Source: DATBRV01 sp036560145 (GTDB lineage: Bacteria; Myxococcota_A; UBA9160; SMWR01). From it: DNA of 64,000 nt. The stretch lies in contig DATBRV010000120.1 of the NCBI GenBank assembly GCA_036560145.1, positions 1 to 64,000 of the forward strand, given 5' to 3'. The stretch's first letter is position 1. Every line of letters starts with the position of its first letter. Below, one piece after another: positions 52,120-61,826 of this stretch. A model generated the notes under the pieces. That model was given only the letters and a program-made list of their open reading frames with translations, made no database searches and was not told the origin of the DNA. Position numbers and translations under genes: made by a program.

Positions 52120-53010
52120 GTGACGCGCCGCGCGGAAAGGCTCGGGCTGCTCTTCGCGGCGCTCTGCGCCGTGAACGGCGCGTTCGTGCCCGCCATCTCG
52201 AAGCTCACCACCGACCGCGCCGATCCCATCTTCGTGGCCGCGGCCTCCAGCCTGGTCGCCGCGCTGGCGGCGGCGGCGGTGCTGGCGGCGCGCGGGGAGC
52301 TCGCGGTGCTGTTCGAGCGGAGCCGGCTGGCCAGGCTCGCGCTGCTGGGGACGCTCGGCACGGGCGCCGCCTTCGTCCTGTTCTTTGAAGGCGTGAGCCG
52401 CAGCAGCGCGATCGAGACGGCGCTCTGCCTCCAGATCGAGCCGGTCTACTCGCTGCTCTTCGCGCGCTTCTTCCTGGGGCACCCGCTCAGCCTGCGCCGC
52501 GTGATCGGCGTGACGCTGCTGCTGGCCGGCATCGCGCTCGCGGTCGGCGTCGAGGGGGTCCGGGGCTCGCCGGGGGTCTGGCTCCTGCTGGCGACGCCGC
52601 TCTGCTGGCAGGCGTCCCACCTGCTCGTGCTGAAGCGCCTCCCGGGCCTCGCGCCGCCGCAGCTCACCGGCGCCAGGTACGTTTTTGGCGGCATCGTGCT
52701 CTGCCTCTACTGGGCGCTGCGCGCCGGCCCGGAGACGATCCCGGCCGCGGACGTGCTGGCTCCCCTGCTGCCCGTGCTCGTGATCCAGGGCCTGATCACG
52801 TTCTACCTCGGCACCACGCTCTGGTACGGCGCGATCGAGCGGCTCGATCTCGCGCGAACCACGGCGATCGTCGTCCCCTCGATTCCGATCCTCTCGCTCG
52901 GCGCGAGCTTCCTGCTGCTCGGGGAGGTCGCCTCGCCGCGCGAGTGGGCGGGTCTCGCGCTCTGCGTGGGCGGCGTGATGGTCTTCGTCACCGCGCCGCA
53001 TGCGGCGTGA
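52120..53010 (+). CDS. EamA/DMT-family exporter
   Basis: 296 residues with ten hydrophobic helices in two EamA repeats (LLFAALCAVNGAFVPAISKL and WLLLATPLCWQASHLLVLKR starts). The RSSAIETALCLQIEPVYSLL segment is the usual helix-4 pattern. Substrate unknown. The start is a GTG at 52120. Its 3' end overlaps the convergent DUF2834-like gene by 23 bases. The hopanoid operon is divergent, but no link to hopanoids is shown. Confidence 0.85.
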   Translation: MTRRAERLGLLFAALCAVNGAFVPAISKLTTDRADPIFVAAASSLVAALAAAAVLAARGELAVLFERSRLARLALLGTLGTGAAFVLFFEGVSRSSAIETALCLQIEPVYSLLFARFFLGHPLSLRRVIGVTLLLAGIALAVGVEGVRGSPGVWLLLATPLCWQASHLLVLKRLPGLAPPQLTGARYVFGGIVLCLYWALRAGPETIPAADVLAPLLPVLVIQGLITFYLGTTLWYGAIERLDLARTTAIVVPSIPILSLGASFLLLGEVASPREWAGLALCVGGVMVFVTAPHAA

Positions 53011-53314
53011 GGTTCGGAACGGCGAGCGCGTGGTTCTCGCGCCGGATCAGGTAGAGCAGCGGCCCCACCGATCCGAAGGCGAGGGTGAGCAGCGCGTAGG
53101 GCACGAACGAGAGTCCGCGCTCGCGCGAGTCGCCCATCATCCAGATCAGCACGAGGCCGAGCGCTATGGTGAGATCGACGAAGAGCAGCGCCGCTCCCCA
53201 GCTCGAGATCGCGAGCTGGAAGAGCCCCAGGTAGCCGTGCTTCCAGATGGCCCAGGCGGTGAGCGCCGCGAAGTCGAAGAGCACGCTGCCGAGGATGATC
53301 TGCTTGCGATTCAT
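52988..53314 (-). CDS. DUF2834-like small membrane protein, sigma-54 controlled
   Basis: 108 residues with three hydrophobic helices: IILGSVLFDFAALTAWAIW, SSWGAALLFVDLTIALGLVL and FVPYALLTLAFGSVGPLLYL. The pattern matches DUF2834 proteins as I recall them; function unknown. The ATG at 53314 follows GGAGGATCCC. A near-consensus sigma-54 promoter lies 50 bases upstream (53355-53370), divergent from the NtrB/NtrC-like pair, so it is probably a direct target of that pair. Confidence 0.75.
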   Translation of the reverse strand: MNRKQIILGSVLFDFAALTAWAIWKHGYLGLFQLAISSWGAALLFVDLTIALGLVLIWMMGDSRERGLSFVPYALLTLAFGSVGPLLYLIRRENHALAVPNLTPHAAR

Positions 53315-53354
53315 GGGATCCTCCGTTGTGTGTCGGGTGCGCGCCCGCCTGCAT

Positions 53355-53370
53355 CGCAAGCCGCGTGCCA
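53355..53370 (-). promoter_or_regulatory. Sigma-54 promoter of the DUF2834-like gene
   Basis: On the minus strand TGGCACG-CGGC-TTGCG matches the consensus TGGCACR-N4-TTGCW except the last base, with the invariant GG and GC ten bases apart. Predicted start of transcription is near 53344, 30 bases before the ATG. Confidence 0.8.
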
Positions 53371-53407
53371 GCCCTGGGACGCCGCCCGGCGCGAGCGCGC
53401 GGGCGGC

Positions 53408-53429
53408 GGCGTTGCAGCGCTGCAACGCC
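53408..53429. promoter_or_regulatory. Palindrome 1, likely activator (UAS) site
   Basis: A perfect 22-base palindrome with core GTTGCAGCGCTGCAAC (53411-53426). It shares the half-site pattern GTYGCA-N4-TGCRAC with palindrome 2, 20 bases away centre to centre. Confidence 0.65.
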
Positions 53430-53430
53430 C

Positions 53431-53446
53431 GTCGCAAGCATGCGAC
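53431..53446. promoter_or_regulatory. Palindrome 2, likely activator (UAS) site
   Basis: GTCGCAAGCATGCGAC, perfect except the central pair. Two helical turns from palindrome 1, so both would face the same side of the DNA. The midpoint of the pair is about 85 bases from each predicted transcription start. Confidence 0.65.
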
Positions 53447-53486
53447 GCTCGCGGCCGCGCCCGCCCGCACGGGACGCCCCAGGGCC

Positions 53487-53502
53487 TGGCACGGGCCTTG
53501 CG
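53487..53502 (+). promoter_or_regulatory. Sigma-54 promoter of the NtrB/NtrC-like operon
   Basis: TGGCACG-GGCC-TTGCG, consensus except the last base, with GG (53488-53489) and GC (53500-53501) ten bases apart. Predicted transcription start is near 53513, 21 bases before the kinase ATG. Confidence 0.82.
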
Positions 53503-53533
53503 ACGCGCGTGATACCCTGAACGCGGAGCCCGC

Positions 53534-54537
53534 ATGAGCCACCAAACCGGACCGAGACGCCGCTGGGACCTCTGGGGCTGCGCCGCCGGGATCGCGATCG
53601 GCGCGGTCGACGCCGGGATCTTCCTCTTCTTCGGCGCCGATCTGACGCTCGCCGGCCGCGACGTGACGATCCCCGTGCTGGGGCTCTTCGAGTTGGCTTA
53701 TGGCGCGCTCGGCTTCGCGGTCGGAAGGCTCGCGATGGCGCGCGCGCAGGCGCGCGAGGACGCCGACACGATCGAGCGTCAGCTGCGCGCGCTGGAAGAC
53801 TCGCAGCGCGCCGCGCTCCAGAACGAGAAGCTCGCCGCGATCGGCCGCCTGGCGGCGGGCATCGCCCACGAGGTGCGCAACCCGCTGGGCGTGATCCGCA
53901 GCTCTGCCGCCATGGTGCAGGAGAGCTTCGCGCCGGGGGACGAGCCCTGGCGCGCCTGCGAGTTCATCCGCGAGGAGACGGTGCGGCTCGACGCGCTCAC
54001 CTCGAAGCTGCTCGACTTCGCGCGGCCGCGTCCGCTGCGCTTGCAGAGCAGCTCTCTCGAGAAGGCGGTCCTGCACGCGCTCCAGCTCGCGCAGCCCGAG
54101 CTCGAGAGCCGCCGCATCCAGGTGTCGCAAACCGGAATCCGGGAAGCGCCGGAGCTGGAGGCGGATCCGGATCTGCTCGCGCAGCTGGTGCTGGATCTGG
54201 TGGTGAACGCGGCCGAGGCCGCGGGCGAGGGCGGTCGCGTAGCGCTGCGCGCGCAGGGCCTGCGCGGGGATCTGGTGCTCGAGGTGGCCGACTCGGGCCC
54301 GGGGGTTCCGGTCGTCTCCGCCGAGCAGATCTTCGAGCCCTTCTTCACCACCAAGCCGCGCGGGACCGGCCTCGGCCTCGCGATGGTCGCGCGCATCGTG
54401 CAGGCGCACGGCGGATCGATCTCGGTCGCGATCGGCCGCGGCGAGGGGCCGGGCGGCGCGGGCGCCTGCTTCCGCTCGAGCCTCCCGCTGCACGGGCCCG
54501 CCGAGCGGCGCCGCAGCGGATCCGCGGAGCGCTCCGC

Positions 54538-54541
<4 letters not shown>
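53534..54541 (+). CDS. NtrB-like sensor histidine kinase
   Basis: 335 residues. Two N-terminal hydrophobic helices (CAAGIAIGAVDAGIFLFFGA and ITIPVLGLFELAYGALGFAV-like region) are followed by a coiled linker. HisKA carries H112 in GRLAAGIAHEVRNPLGVIRS; the ATPase domain has LVVNAAEAAGEGG and GTGLGLAMVARIVQAHGG. The large periplasmic sensor usual in such kinases is missing, so it likely senses within the membrane. The start has GCGGAG before it and a sigma-54 promoter upstream. It overlaps the regulator gene by four bases (ATGA). Confidence 0.9.
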
Positions 54542-55911
<1,370 letters not shown>

Positions 55912-56022
55912 AGCAGGGGACGTTGTTGGTTTACAAGTTTACTTGGTCGTCGAGACCCGGCGTCGGCCCACCCCAGCGCGGGTCGCGCTAAGTAAACATG
56001 TAAACCAACAACGTCCCCTGCT
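55912..56022. mobile_element. 111-bp element with 33-base terminal inverted arms (MITE/REPIN-like)
   Basis: The left arm begins AGCAGGGGACGTTGTTGG (55912) and runs on TTTACAAGTTTACTT to 55944; the right arm (55990-56022) is its reverse complement with one mismatch. Both arms hold AT-rich tracts unlike the flanks, so the element looks foreign. It carries no gene. It lies directly between the stop of the response regulator and the end of the esterase gene, and could also work as a bidirectional terminator. It resembles the paired hairpins mobilised by REP-associated tyrosine transposases, but none is in the window. Confidence 0.65.
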
Positions 56023-56026
56023 ACCC

Positions 56027-57562
56027 CTAACCGGTCTCGTCCCAGAACGCCCGCTCGGCTTCGAAGGGCGCGTCTTCGACGCGGCACTCCTCGCCGAACA
56101 GCATGGTGGCGCGGCGCGCGGCGTCGTAGCGGGGCCAGTCGCCAAGATCGGGGGAGGCGGGGACGCCGGTGCGCGCAAAGGCGAGCCAGGCGTCCTGCAT
56201 GCGGAGGGAGACACCGGCGGCGGCCGGGTGATCGCCGACAAAGCGCTGCACCAGGCGGTCGTCGACGCAGCCAAAAACGAACGGAATCTCGAGCGCGTGG
56301 CAGCTCCCGAGCATGCCGCCCAGCGCCGGCGACTTCCAGGTGAAGAGGTACGCATAGGTGGCCGGCTGGTGCGCGGCATGCTGCTCGGCCAGCCGCATGG
56401 CCGGGACCCGGAACCAGCGGTCCGTCTCGATCGCGTACCAGAGCTCGCGGGGTGACACGTCGAAGCGTCCCTCGCGCGCGGCGCGATAGCGCTGGATCGC
56501 GTGCTCGCCGCGCGGCCGGCCGTCCGGGCCGGGCGCCGGGAGCGTGCGCCGGCAGCGGCGCAGCAGGCCATCCTCATCGAGCGATTGCGCCTTGGGATCG
56601 GTGGGCGAGTAGAGCTTCTGCTCTTCGAGGTTGGTCCCGATCAGGACCGAGACCTCGCGCGAGAGGCCCGCTGCGATCGCATCGAGCGGCGGGCGCGGCA
56701 ACACGTCGCCGTCCACCACCGGCTGGAAGGGGAGCTGCGGCACCACGCCCAGCAGCTGGGCGACGGCGCGCTCCTGCGCGGCGAGCACGGCCTCGAGCGG
56801 CCGCGCGCGCAGACCCTCGGCGTCGTCCGCGGTGAGACCCAGCTCCTTCAGGAACGTCTCGGCGACGCGGATCGCATCCTCCTGGTCGTAGACGTTCGAG
56901 GCGGCGCCGCTCTGGAGGATCGCGCGGGAGAAGAGGCCGCGCGCGCGCGGCGTCCCCAGCAGGGTTCCCACGCTCATGGCGCCGGCTGACTCTCCGAACA
57001 CGGTGACGTTGCCCGGATCGCCGCCGAAGGCCGCGATGTTCTCCTGCACCCAGGCGAGCGCCGCGAGCTGGTCGAGCAGGCCGAAGTTCGCGGAGGCATC
57101 TCCCGCCTCGCGCGCGAGCGCCGGAAGATGCAGGAAGCCGAGGGAGCCCAGCCGGTAGTTGACCGTGACCACGACCGCGTCGCCGCGCTGCGCGAGGCGC
57201 GCGCCCCGATAGACGGGCTGCGATCCCGAGCCGGTCGTGAAGGCGCCGCCGTGCAGCCACACGAGAACCGGCCGGCGGCCCGCATCCGCCGCGGGCGTCC
57301 AGACGTTCAGGAAGAGGCAATCCTCGGCGAAGATCTCCGTCGGGTTTCCGAGCAGCGCGGCCAGGCGCCCGGGATTCTGGGGCGCCGCCGGGCCGAACGT
57401 CTTCGCATCCCGCACACCGCTCCAGGGAACCGGAGGCAGCGGGGCGCGCAGCCGCAGCGCACCCTGCGGCGGCCGCGCATACGGAATCCCGCGGAAGACG
57501 AGCACCCCGTCCTCACGGCACCCCTCGATGCGACCGCTCGCGATCTCGACCCGGGGCTCCAT
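56027..57562 (-). CDS. Type B carboxylesterase (alpha/beta hydrolase)
   Basis: 511 residues. The nucleophile S192 lies in FGESAGAMS, the oxyanion hole in VWLHGGAFTTG (104-106) and the catalytic His in GSCHALEIPFVFG; IGTNLEEQ and NYRLGSLGF also match. FRGIPYARPP and EDCLFLNVWTP are the family marks. It hydrolyses esters; no signal peptide is seen, so it is probably cytoplasmic. The ATG at 57562 follows GAGGAGGAC. An in-frame start at 57652 lacks homology. Confidence 0.9.
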   Translation of the reverse strand: MEPRVEIASGRIEGCREDGVLVFRGIPYARPPQGALRLRAPLPPVPWSGVRDAKTFGPAAPQNPGRLAALLGNPTEIFAEDCLFLNVWTPAADAGRRPVLVWLHGGAFTTGSGSQPVYRGARLAQRGDAVVVTVNYRLGSLGFLHLPALAREAGDASANFGLLDQLAALAWVQENIAAFGGDPGNVTVFGESAGAMSVGTLLGTPRARGLFSRAILQSGAASNVYDQEDAIRVAETFLKELGLTADDAEGLRARPLEAVLAAQERAVAQLLGVVPQLPFQPVVDGDVLPRPPLDAIAAGLSREVSVLIGTNLEEQKLYSPTDPKAQSLDEDGLLRRCRRTLPAPGPDGRPRGEHAIQRYRAAREGRFDVSPRELWYAIETDRWFRVPAMRLAEQHAAHQPATYAYLFTWKSPALGGMLGSCHALEIPFVFGCVDDRLVQRFVGDHPAAAGVSLRMQDAWLAFARTGVPASPDLGDWPRYDAARRATMLFGEECRVEDAPFEAERAFWDETG

Positions 57563-57749
57563 GCACGTCCTCCTCGACGACGCAGAAGCGTAACACGACC
57601 CGGCGACCGCCATCGCAGGCGGCAGGTGACGGCGGCGGTGCAGCCACGGCATGCAGGCCCGTCACTGCACGGCGTGCGCTCTCGCTGGATTTTCAGCGCC
57701 GATCTCGCGTCTGGCGGCTCGAGAGCGCGCGGCGGCCGTCGGACCCTGC

Positions 57750-57765
57750 TGGCACAGCTCTTGCT
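57750..57765 (+). promoter_or_regulatory. Sigma-54 promoter of the small secreted protein gene
   Basis: TGGCACA-GCTC-TTGCT fits TGGCACR-N4-TTGCW at every defined base. GG (57751-57752) and GC (57763-57764) are ten bases apart. Predicted start near 57776, 24 bases before the ATG at 57800. GTGACGG and CCGTCAC upstream form a loose inverted pair that may be an activator site. Confidence 0.8.
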
Positions 57766-57799
57766 CTACCCGTCTCGTCTTCTTCCGAGAAAGCCCAGC

Positions 57800-58225
57800 A
57801 TGAGACGAACCCCGCTCCTCCTGATTCTGGCCGCCCTGCTCGCGCTGGCCGCTCCGGCGGGCGCCGAGGATCTGACGCAGACGCTCGCGGTCGAGCGTCC
57901 CGGCCGGCTCCGCGTCGAGCTCGACCGCGGCAGCGTCGAGGTCCAGACCCACCCGGCGCAGAGCGTGTACGTCGAGGCCACCGCGCGCGGCCTGGGCGCG
58001 AACGGCGTCGCGTTCGAGGTCGTCCGCGAGGGCGACGACGTGGTGCTGCGCGCCCGCACCGAAGAGTGGATCGACTGGCTCAGCTCGGGCCCGCGCCTGA
58101 GCGTGCTGGTCTTCATCCCGCCCTTCTTCGAGGTCGTGAACGCGAGCGATCACGTCCTGATCACCCGCCGCGACGCCGTCGAGCTTTCGTACCCGACCCG
58201 CGCCGTCGGCAACCGCACGCAGTAA
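57800..58225 (+). CDS. Small secreted protein (unknown; DUF4097-like beta strands)
   Basis: 141 residues. A signal peptide (LLLILAALLALAAPAGAEDL) precedes a short beta-rich region: PGRLRVELDRGSVEVQTHPA and VYVEATARGLG, reminiscent of the first strands of DUF4097/adhesin-type repeats, but too short for a full domain. FIPPFFEVVNASDH follows. No function assigned. It has a full sigma-54 promoter 35-50 bases upstream, so it belongs to an induced regulon. Confidence 0.65.
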   Translation: MRRTPLLLILAALLALAAPAGAEDLTQTLAVERPGRLRVELDRGSVEVQTHPAQSVYVEATARGLGANGVAFEVVREGDDVVLRARTEEWIDWLSSGPRLSVLVFIPPFFEVVNASDHVLITRRDAVELSYPTRAVGNRTQ

Positions 58226-58279
58226 GTCCCGCCTCAAGCCTCGCCTTTTGACACCCGATGAATGCCCCGGAGGCCGTGT

Positions 58280-60028
58280 ATGCGGGCGGGGGCGGACGTG
58301 TCTGCGCAGGCGGCGGGGAGCGGCGCGCGCCGCGCCGGCTGGCTCGCGGCCCTGGCCGGGCTTGGGCTGTTCCTCGCCTCGCGCGCGGCTTCGATCGCCA
58401 CCACGGCCATCAATTGGGACGAGTTCGCGCTGCTCGACCGCGTCGCGCGGATGGCGCGCACGGGGGTCCCCGAGACGGGGGGCCGCCCGGGCCTGGCGGA
58501 AACGCTGCTGCTCCCGATCGTCTCGGCCTGCTCGGACGAGATCGCGACCGCGCGCACGGCGCGCTGGCTCTGGCTCGGCCTCACGCTCTGCTTCCTGATC
58601 GGCCTCTTCGCGATGCTGCGCGAGGTGCTACGCGGGCGGCCGCAGCGCAGCCACGACGCGCTGCTGGGCGTCGCGCTGCTCGCGCTGGTGCCCGCGTTCC
58701 TCGAGTGGTCGCTCCAGGTCCGCACCGACCAGCTGGCGCTCGCGGGCGGCGTCTGGGGCGGGATGCTGCTGCTGGCCTCGCAGCGCCGCGCGCCGCTCGC
58801 GCTCGCCGCCGGGATCCTCTTCGGCGTGGGATATCTCGGCTCGCAGAAGCTGCTCTACGCGGCCGCGCTGGCGGGGCTGCTGACGGCCGGACGCGCCTTC
58901 CTCGACCGCGACCTGCGCCCGGGGCGCGAGGCGCTGCGCGCGACGCTCTGTCTGGCCGGCTTCGGGCTGGTCTTCGCGGCCTTCCGCGCGGCCATGGGGG
59001 CCGCCTTCGACGTGCCGCCCAGCCATCCGTCGCAGCGCATGCTGACACCGTATCATGTCGGACGCGCACTCGACGTCTTCGAGTTCTACCGGCATTCGCT
59101 CGGCTTCAGTCAATACCGGGCGATGCTGCCGACCCTCTGGCCGCACGCGCTGCTGCTGGCGGCGAGCGCGGCCGCGGGCCTGCTCGCCTGGCGCAAAGGG
59201 CTCGCGAGCCTTCCGACGCTGCTGCTCGCGTTCGGCGTGCTGGCGCTCGGCGCGGGCATCGCGGCCTTCCACGCCGGCGCGTTCTTCTACTTCTGGATGA
59301 CGCTCGGCCTGTTCCCGGCGGCGGCCATCGCGCTCGCGCTGGAACCGATCCGCGAGGCGCTGCTGCCGGCGCGAGCGCGGCCGCTGGCGGCCGCGCTGCT
59401 ATGGGCCGCCCTGCTCCTCCCCGGCGCCGTGACGGCGACGCGCCTGCTCGCCGACACGCAAGGCGTCCAGCGCGAGAGCCTGGGCTTCATCCGCCGCAAC
59501 TTCGCCGCGGACGACGCCGGCTTCCATCCGGAGCGCGCGCTCTTCTGCAGCCCGGCCGAAGCCCCCCTGCCCCTCTACTTCTCGCAGACCATCTTCCGTG
59601 ACTTCGTCGGGCCCCAGGCCGAGGCGAATCTCGCGCATCTCGAGCAGCGCTTCCGCGGCGAGCCGATCAAGTTCCTGGTGCAGTCGTTCCGGCTGAACCA
59701 GTTCCCGCTCGAGCTGCGGCGGTTCTGGTCCGAGAACTACCAGCCGTACCGGGCCTCGGTGTTCGTCGCCGGCCGCCATCTCGAGGGCGGGCGCGGCGCC
59801 ACCAGCGGATTCGAGCTGATCGTGCCGGGCCGCTACCGCTGGCTCCCCCTGGATGCGCCGCGGAGCGTCCGGATCGACGAAACCCTGCTCGGAGCCGGCG
59901 ACGTGGTGGCGCTCGCGACGGGTCCGCATACCGCCGGCTTCGTCGAGGACGCGACGGGCGGGATGCTGGTGCTCGCGCTCGAGGACCCGCCCGGCCCGGC
60001 GCCGCTGCCGTTCTACAAGGTGTATTGA
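58280..60028 (+). CDS. GT-C type membrane glycosyltransferase (GT39-like)
   Basis: 582 residues with about 10-12 helices. TTAINWDEFALLDRVARM near residue 45 supplies the acidic pair typical of polyprenyl-phosphate-sugar transferases. The C-terminal 170 residues are soluble (LCSPAEA-type and IVPGRYRWLPLDAPRSVRID segments). The ATG at 58280 follows CCGGAGG at five bases and fixes the start. It overlaps the next gene by one base. It opens the polysaccharide cluster and probably modifies a lipid-linked sugar at the outer face. Confidence 0.78.
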   Translation: MRAGADVSAQAAGSGARRAGWLAALAGLGLFLASRAASIATTAINWDEFALLDRVARMARTGVPETGGRPGLAETLLLPIVSACSDEIATARTARWLWLGLTLCFLIGLFAMLREVLRGRPQRSHDALLGVALLALVPAFLEWSLQVRTDQLALAGGVWGGMLLLASQRRAPLALAAGILFGVGYLGSQKLLYAAALAGLLTAGRAFLDRDLRPGREALRATLCLAGFGLVFAAFRAAMGAAFDVPPSHPSQRMLTPYHVGRALDVFEFYRHSLGFSQYRAMLPTLWPHALLLAASAAAGLLAWRKGLASLPTLLLAFGVLALGAGIAAFHAGAFFYFWMTLGLFPAAAIALALEPIREALLPARARPLAAALLWAALLLPGAVTATRLLADTQGVQRESLGFIRRNFAADDAGFHPERALFCSPAEAPLPLYFSQTIFRDFVGPQAEANLAHLEQRFRGEPIKFLVQSFRLNQFPLELRRFWSENYQPYRASVFVAGRHLEGGRGATSGFELIVPGRYRWLPLDAPRSVRIDETLLGAGDVVALATGPHTAGFVEDATGGMLVLALEDPPGPAPLPFYKVY

Positions 60029-61197
60029 TGCGGGTTGCGCTGCTGACCAACATCCTGCCGGCCTATCGCGTGCCCGTCTTCCGCCTGCTGGCGGCGACGC
60101 CGGGCTGGCAGCTTCGCGTCTTCCTGTCGGAGGGGAGCGCGTGCCCCGAGGCGGCGGGCTTCGACATCGAGGTGGTGAAGGGCTTCTCCTTCGAGCGCCG
60201 GATCGCATCGCGCGGCCGCGGCAGCGTCGCGCAGGTGGTGACCACGCACCTGCCCTGGGGACTTCCCGGAGCGCTCCTGCGTTTCCAGCCCGACGTCGTG
60301 ATCAGCGGAGAGCTCGGCTGGAGGACGCTGTTCGCCTACGCGCTCTGCCGCCTGCTCGGCGCAAAGCTCGTGATCTGGAGCTACCACTCGAAGACCGGCG
60401 TCACCAGCGCCGGCCCGGTGCTGCGCGTGGTGCGCCGCTGGCTGCTCGCGCGCGCTGCGGCCGTGATCGGAATGGGGCGCCAGGCGCGCGAGACGCTGGA
60501 GGCGCTCGGGGTCTCTCGCGCGCGCCTCTTCGACGCCCCGAATGCCCACGATCACGACGCCTTCCTGCTGGCGCGCGCGCGCGTGGAGCCCGAGGCGGTG
60601 CGCCGGGCGCTCGCGGACGAGTTCGGCTGTCGGGATCGGATCGCGCTGGTCGCGGGAAGGCTGGTGCCGATGAAGGGCGTCGCGCCCCTGCTCGCCGCCT
60701 GGGAGCGGCTCCCGGAGAAGATCCGCGAGGACTGGACGCTGCTGTTCGTGGGGAGCGGCCGGCTCGCGTCGATGATCGAGGAGGCGAGCGCCGCCGAGCC
60801 CGACGGCGCGATCGTGCACGTTCCGGAGGTGGAGCCGCTCGAGCTGGTCGACTACTACGCGGCGGCCCGGCTGCTGATCTTCGCCTCGCTCGCCGACCCC
60901 TGGGGTCTGGTCGTGAACGAGGCCTTCGCCTGCGGCGTACCCGTGCTCTGCTCGCGCCACGCCGGCTGCGCCGACGACGTGATGCGCCCGGGCGAGAACG
61001 GCTGGCTCTTCGATCCCACCGAGCCGGCCGAGTTCGTGTCCGCCCTGCGCGAGGCGCTCTCCGCCCCTGATCTCGAGCGGCTCGCCCGCGGCGCGCGCGA
61101 CACCGCCGAGCGTTTCCGGCCCGCCGCGATGGCGGACGGGATGCGCAAGGCCGTGCGGTTCGCGATCTCCGCCTCCACCGACCGACGCGGGTCATGA
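60028..61197 (+). CDS. GT4-family glycosyltransferase
   Basis: 389 residues, GT-B fold. The N-terminal MRVALLTNILPAYRVPVF and the donor-site ADPWGLVVNEAFACGVPVLC with the catalytic EX7E-like acids are visible. It transfers a nucleotide-activated sugar to a lipid-linked acceptor in the cytoplasm; sugar unknown. It overlaps the upstream gene by one base (TGATG) and the methyltransferase by four (ATGA). Confidence 0.88.
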   Translation: MRVALLTNILPAYRVPVFRLLAATPGWQLRVFLSEGSACPEAAGFDIEVVKGFSFERRIASRGRGSVAQVVTTHLPWGLPGALLRFQPDVVISGELGWRTLFAYALCRLLGAKLVIWSYHSKTGVTSAGPVLRVVRRWLLARAAAVIGMGRQARETLEALGVSRARLFDAPNAHDHDAFLLARARVEPEAVRRALADEFGCRDRIALVAGRLVPMKGVAPLLAAWERLPEKIREDWTLLFVGSGRLASMIEEASAAEPDGAIVHVPEVEPLELVDYYAAARLLIFASLADPWGLVVNEAFACGVPVLCSRHAGCADDVMRPGENGWLFDPTEPAEFVSALREALSAPDLERLARGARDTAERFRPAAMADGMRKAVRFAISASTDRRGS

Positions 61198-61826
61198 AGC
61201 TCCATCTCGGGTGCGGGGCGCAGACACCCGAGGGCTGGGTCAACGTCGACTACTTCATCGGCGCGCGCCTGGCGCGCATCCCCGTGCTGGGATGGCTGGT
61301 CCGCCAGAGCGGCGCGTTCGATCTCCGCTGGCCGGCCGACGTGTTCCTGCACGATCTCCGCCGCCCGTTTCCCTGGCCAGACGCGTCGGCGCACGCGATC
61401 TACGCCTCGCACCTGCTGGAACACCTCACCCGGGAAGACGGCGCCCGCTTCCTGCACGAGTGCCATCGCGTGCTCGAGCCCGGGGGCATCCTGCGCGTCG
61501 TGGTTCCCGACCTGAGGGCGATCGTGGACGCCTATTGCGCGGGAAGCTCGTCGTCGCTCGACTTCGTCGAGCGCCTGGGTGTCTGCGCCGAAGCCCCCAG
61601 CGACGGCCGGCTGAAGCGCCTGCTGGCGCCCTGGTTCCGGTTCCCACACCGCTGCATGTACGATCGCCAGTCCCTGCTCGGCTGCCTTTGCGAAGCGGGC
61701 TTCGAGGCGACGACGCGGGCGCCGTTCGAGAGCCGGATCGACGATCTGCGCGCGGTCGAGAGCCAGGCCCGGACGACGGGCGCCGTGATCGCCGAAGGCA
61801 GCAAGCCGGCAGCCGCCGCCGGCTAG
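61194..61826 (+). CDS. SAM-dependent methyltransferase
   Basis: 210 residues. MKLHLGCGAQTPEGWVNVD is the SAM-binding start of the predicted sugar/lipid methyltransferase group. DVFLHDLRRPFPWPDASAHA, YASHLLEHL and CHRVLEPGGILRVVVPDL are methyltransferase-11 marks. It probably methylates a saccharide precursor in this cluster. Translation is coupled to the GT4 gene; it converges on the next GT4 gene with a three-base overlap of stops. Confidence 0.85.
   Translation: MKLHLGCGAQTPEGWVNVDYFIGARLARIPVLGWLVRQSGAFDLRWPADVFLHDLRRPFPWPDASAHAIYASHLLEHLTREDGARFLHECHRVLEPGGILRVVVPDLRAIVDAYCAGSSSSLDFVERLGVCAEAPSDGRLKRLLAPWFRFPHRCMYDRQSLLGCLCEAGFEATTRAPFESRIDDLRAVESQARTTGAVIAEGSKPAAAAG

Noticed and set aside
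53345..53515. Long imperfect inverted repeat as an RNA hairpin or mobile element
   Set aside because: The outer arms are exactly the two divergent sigma-54 promoters, and the inner ones are activator-type palindromes; promoter function explains them.
55912..56022. Simple Rho-independent terminator
   Set aside because: Arms of 33 bases with an AT-rich tract and a 45-base centre are longer than usual for a terminator; a mobile repeat is more likely, though termination may be a side effect.
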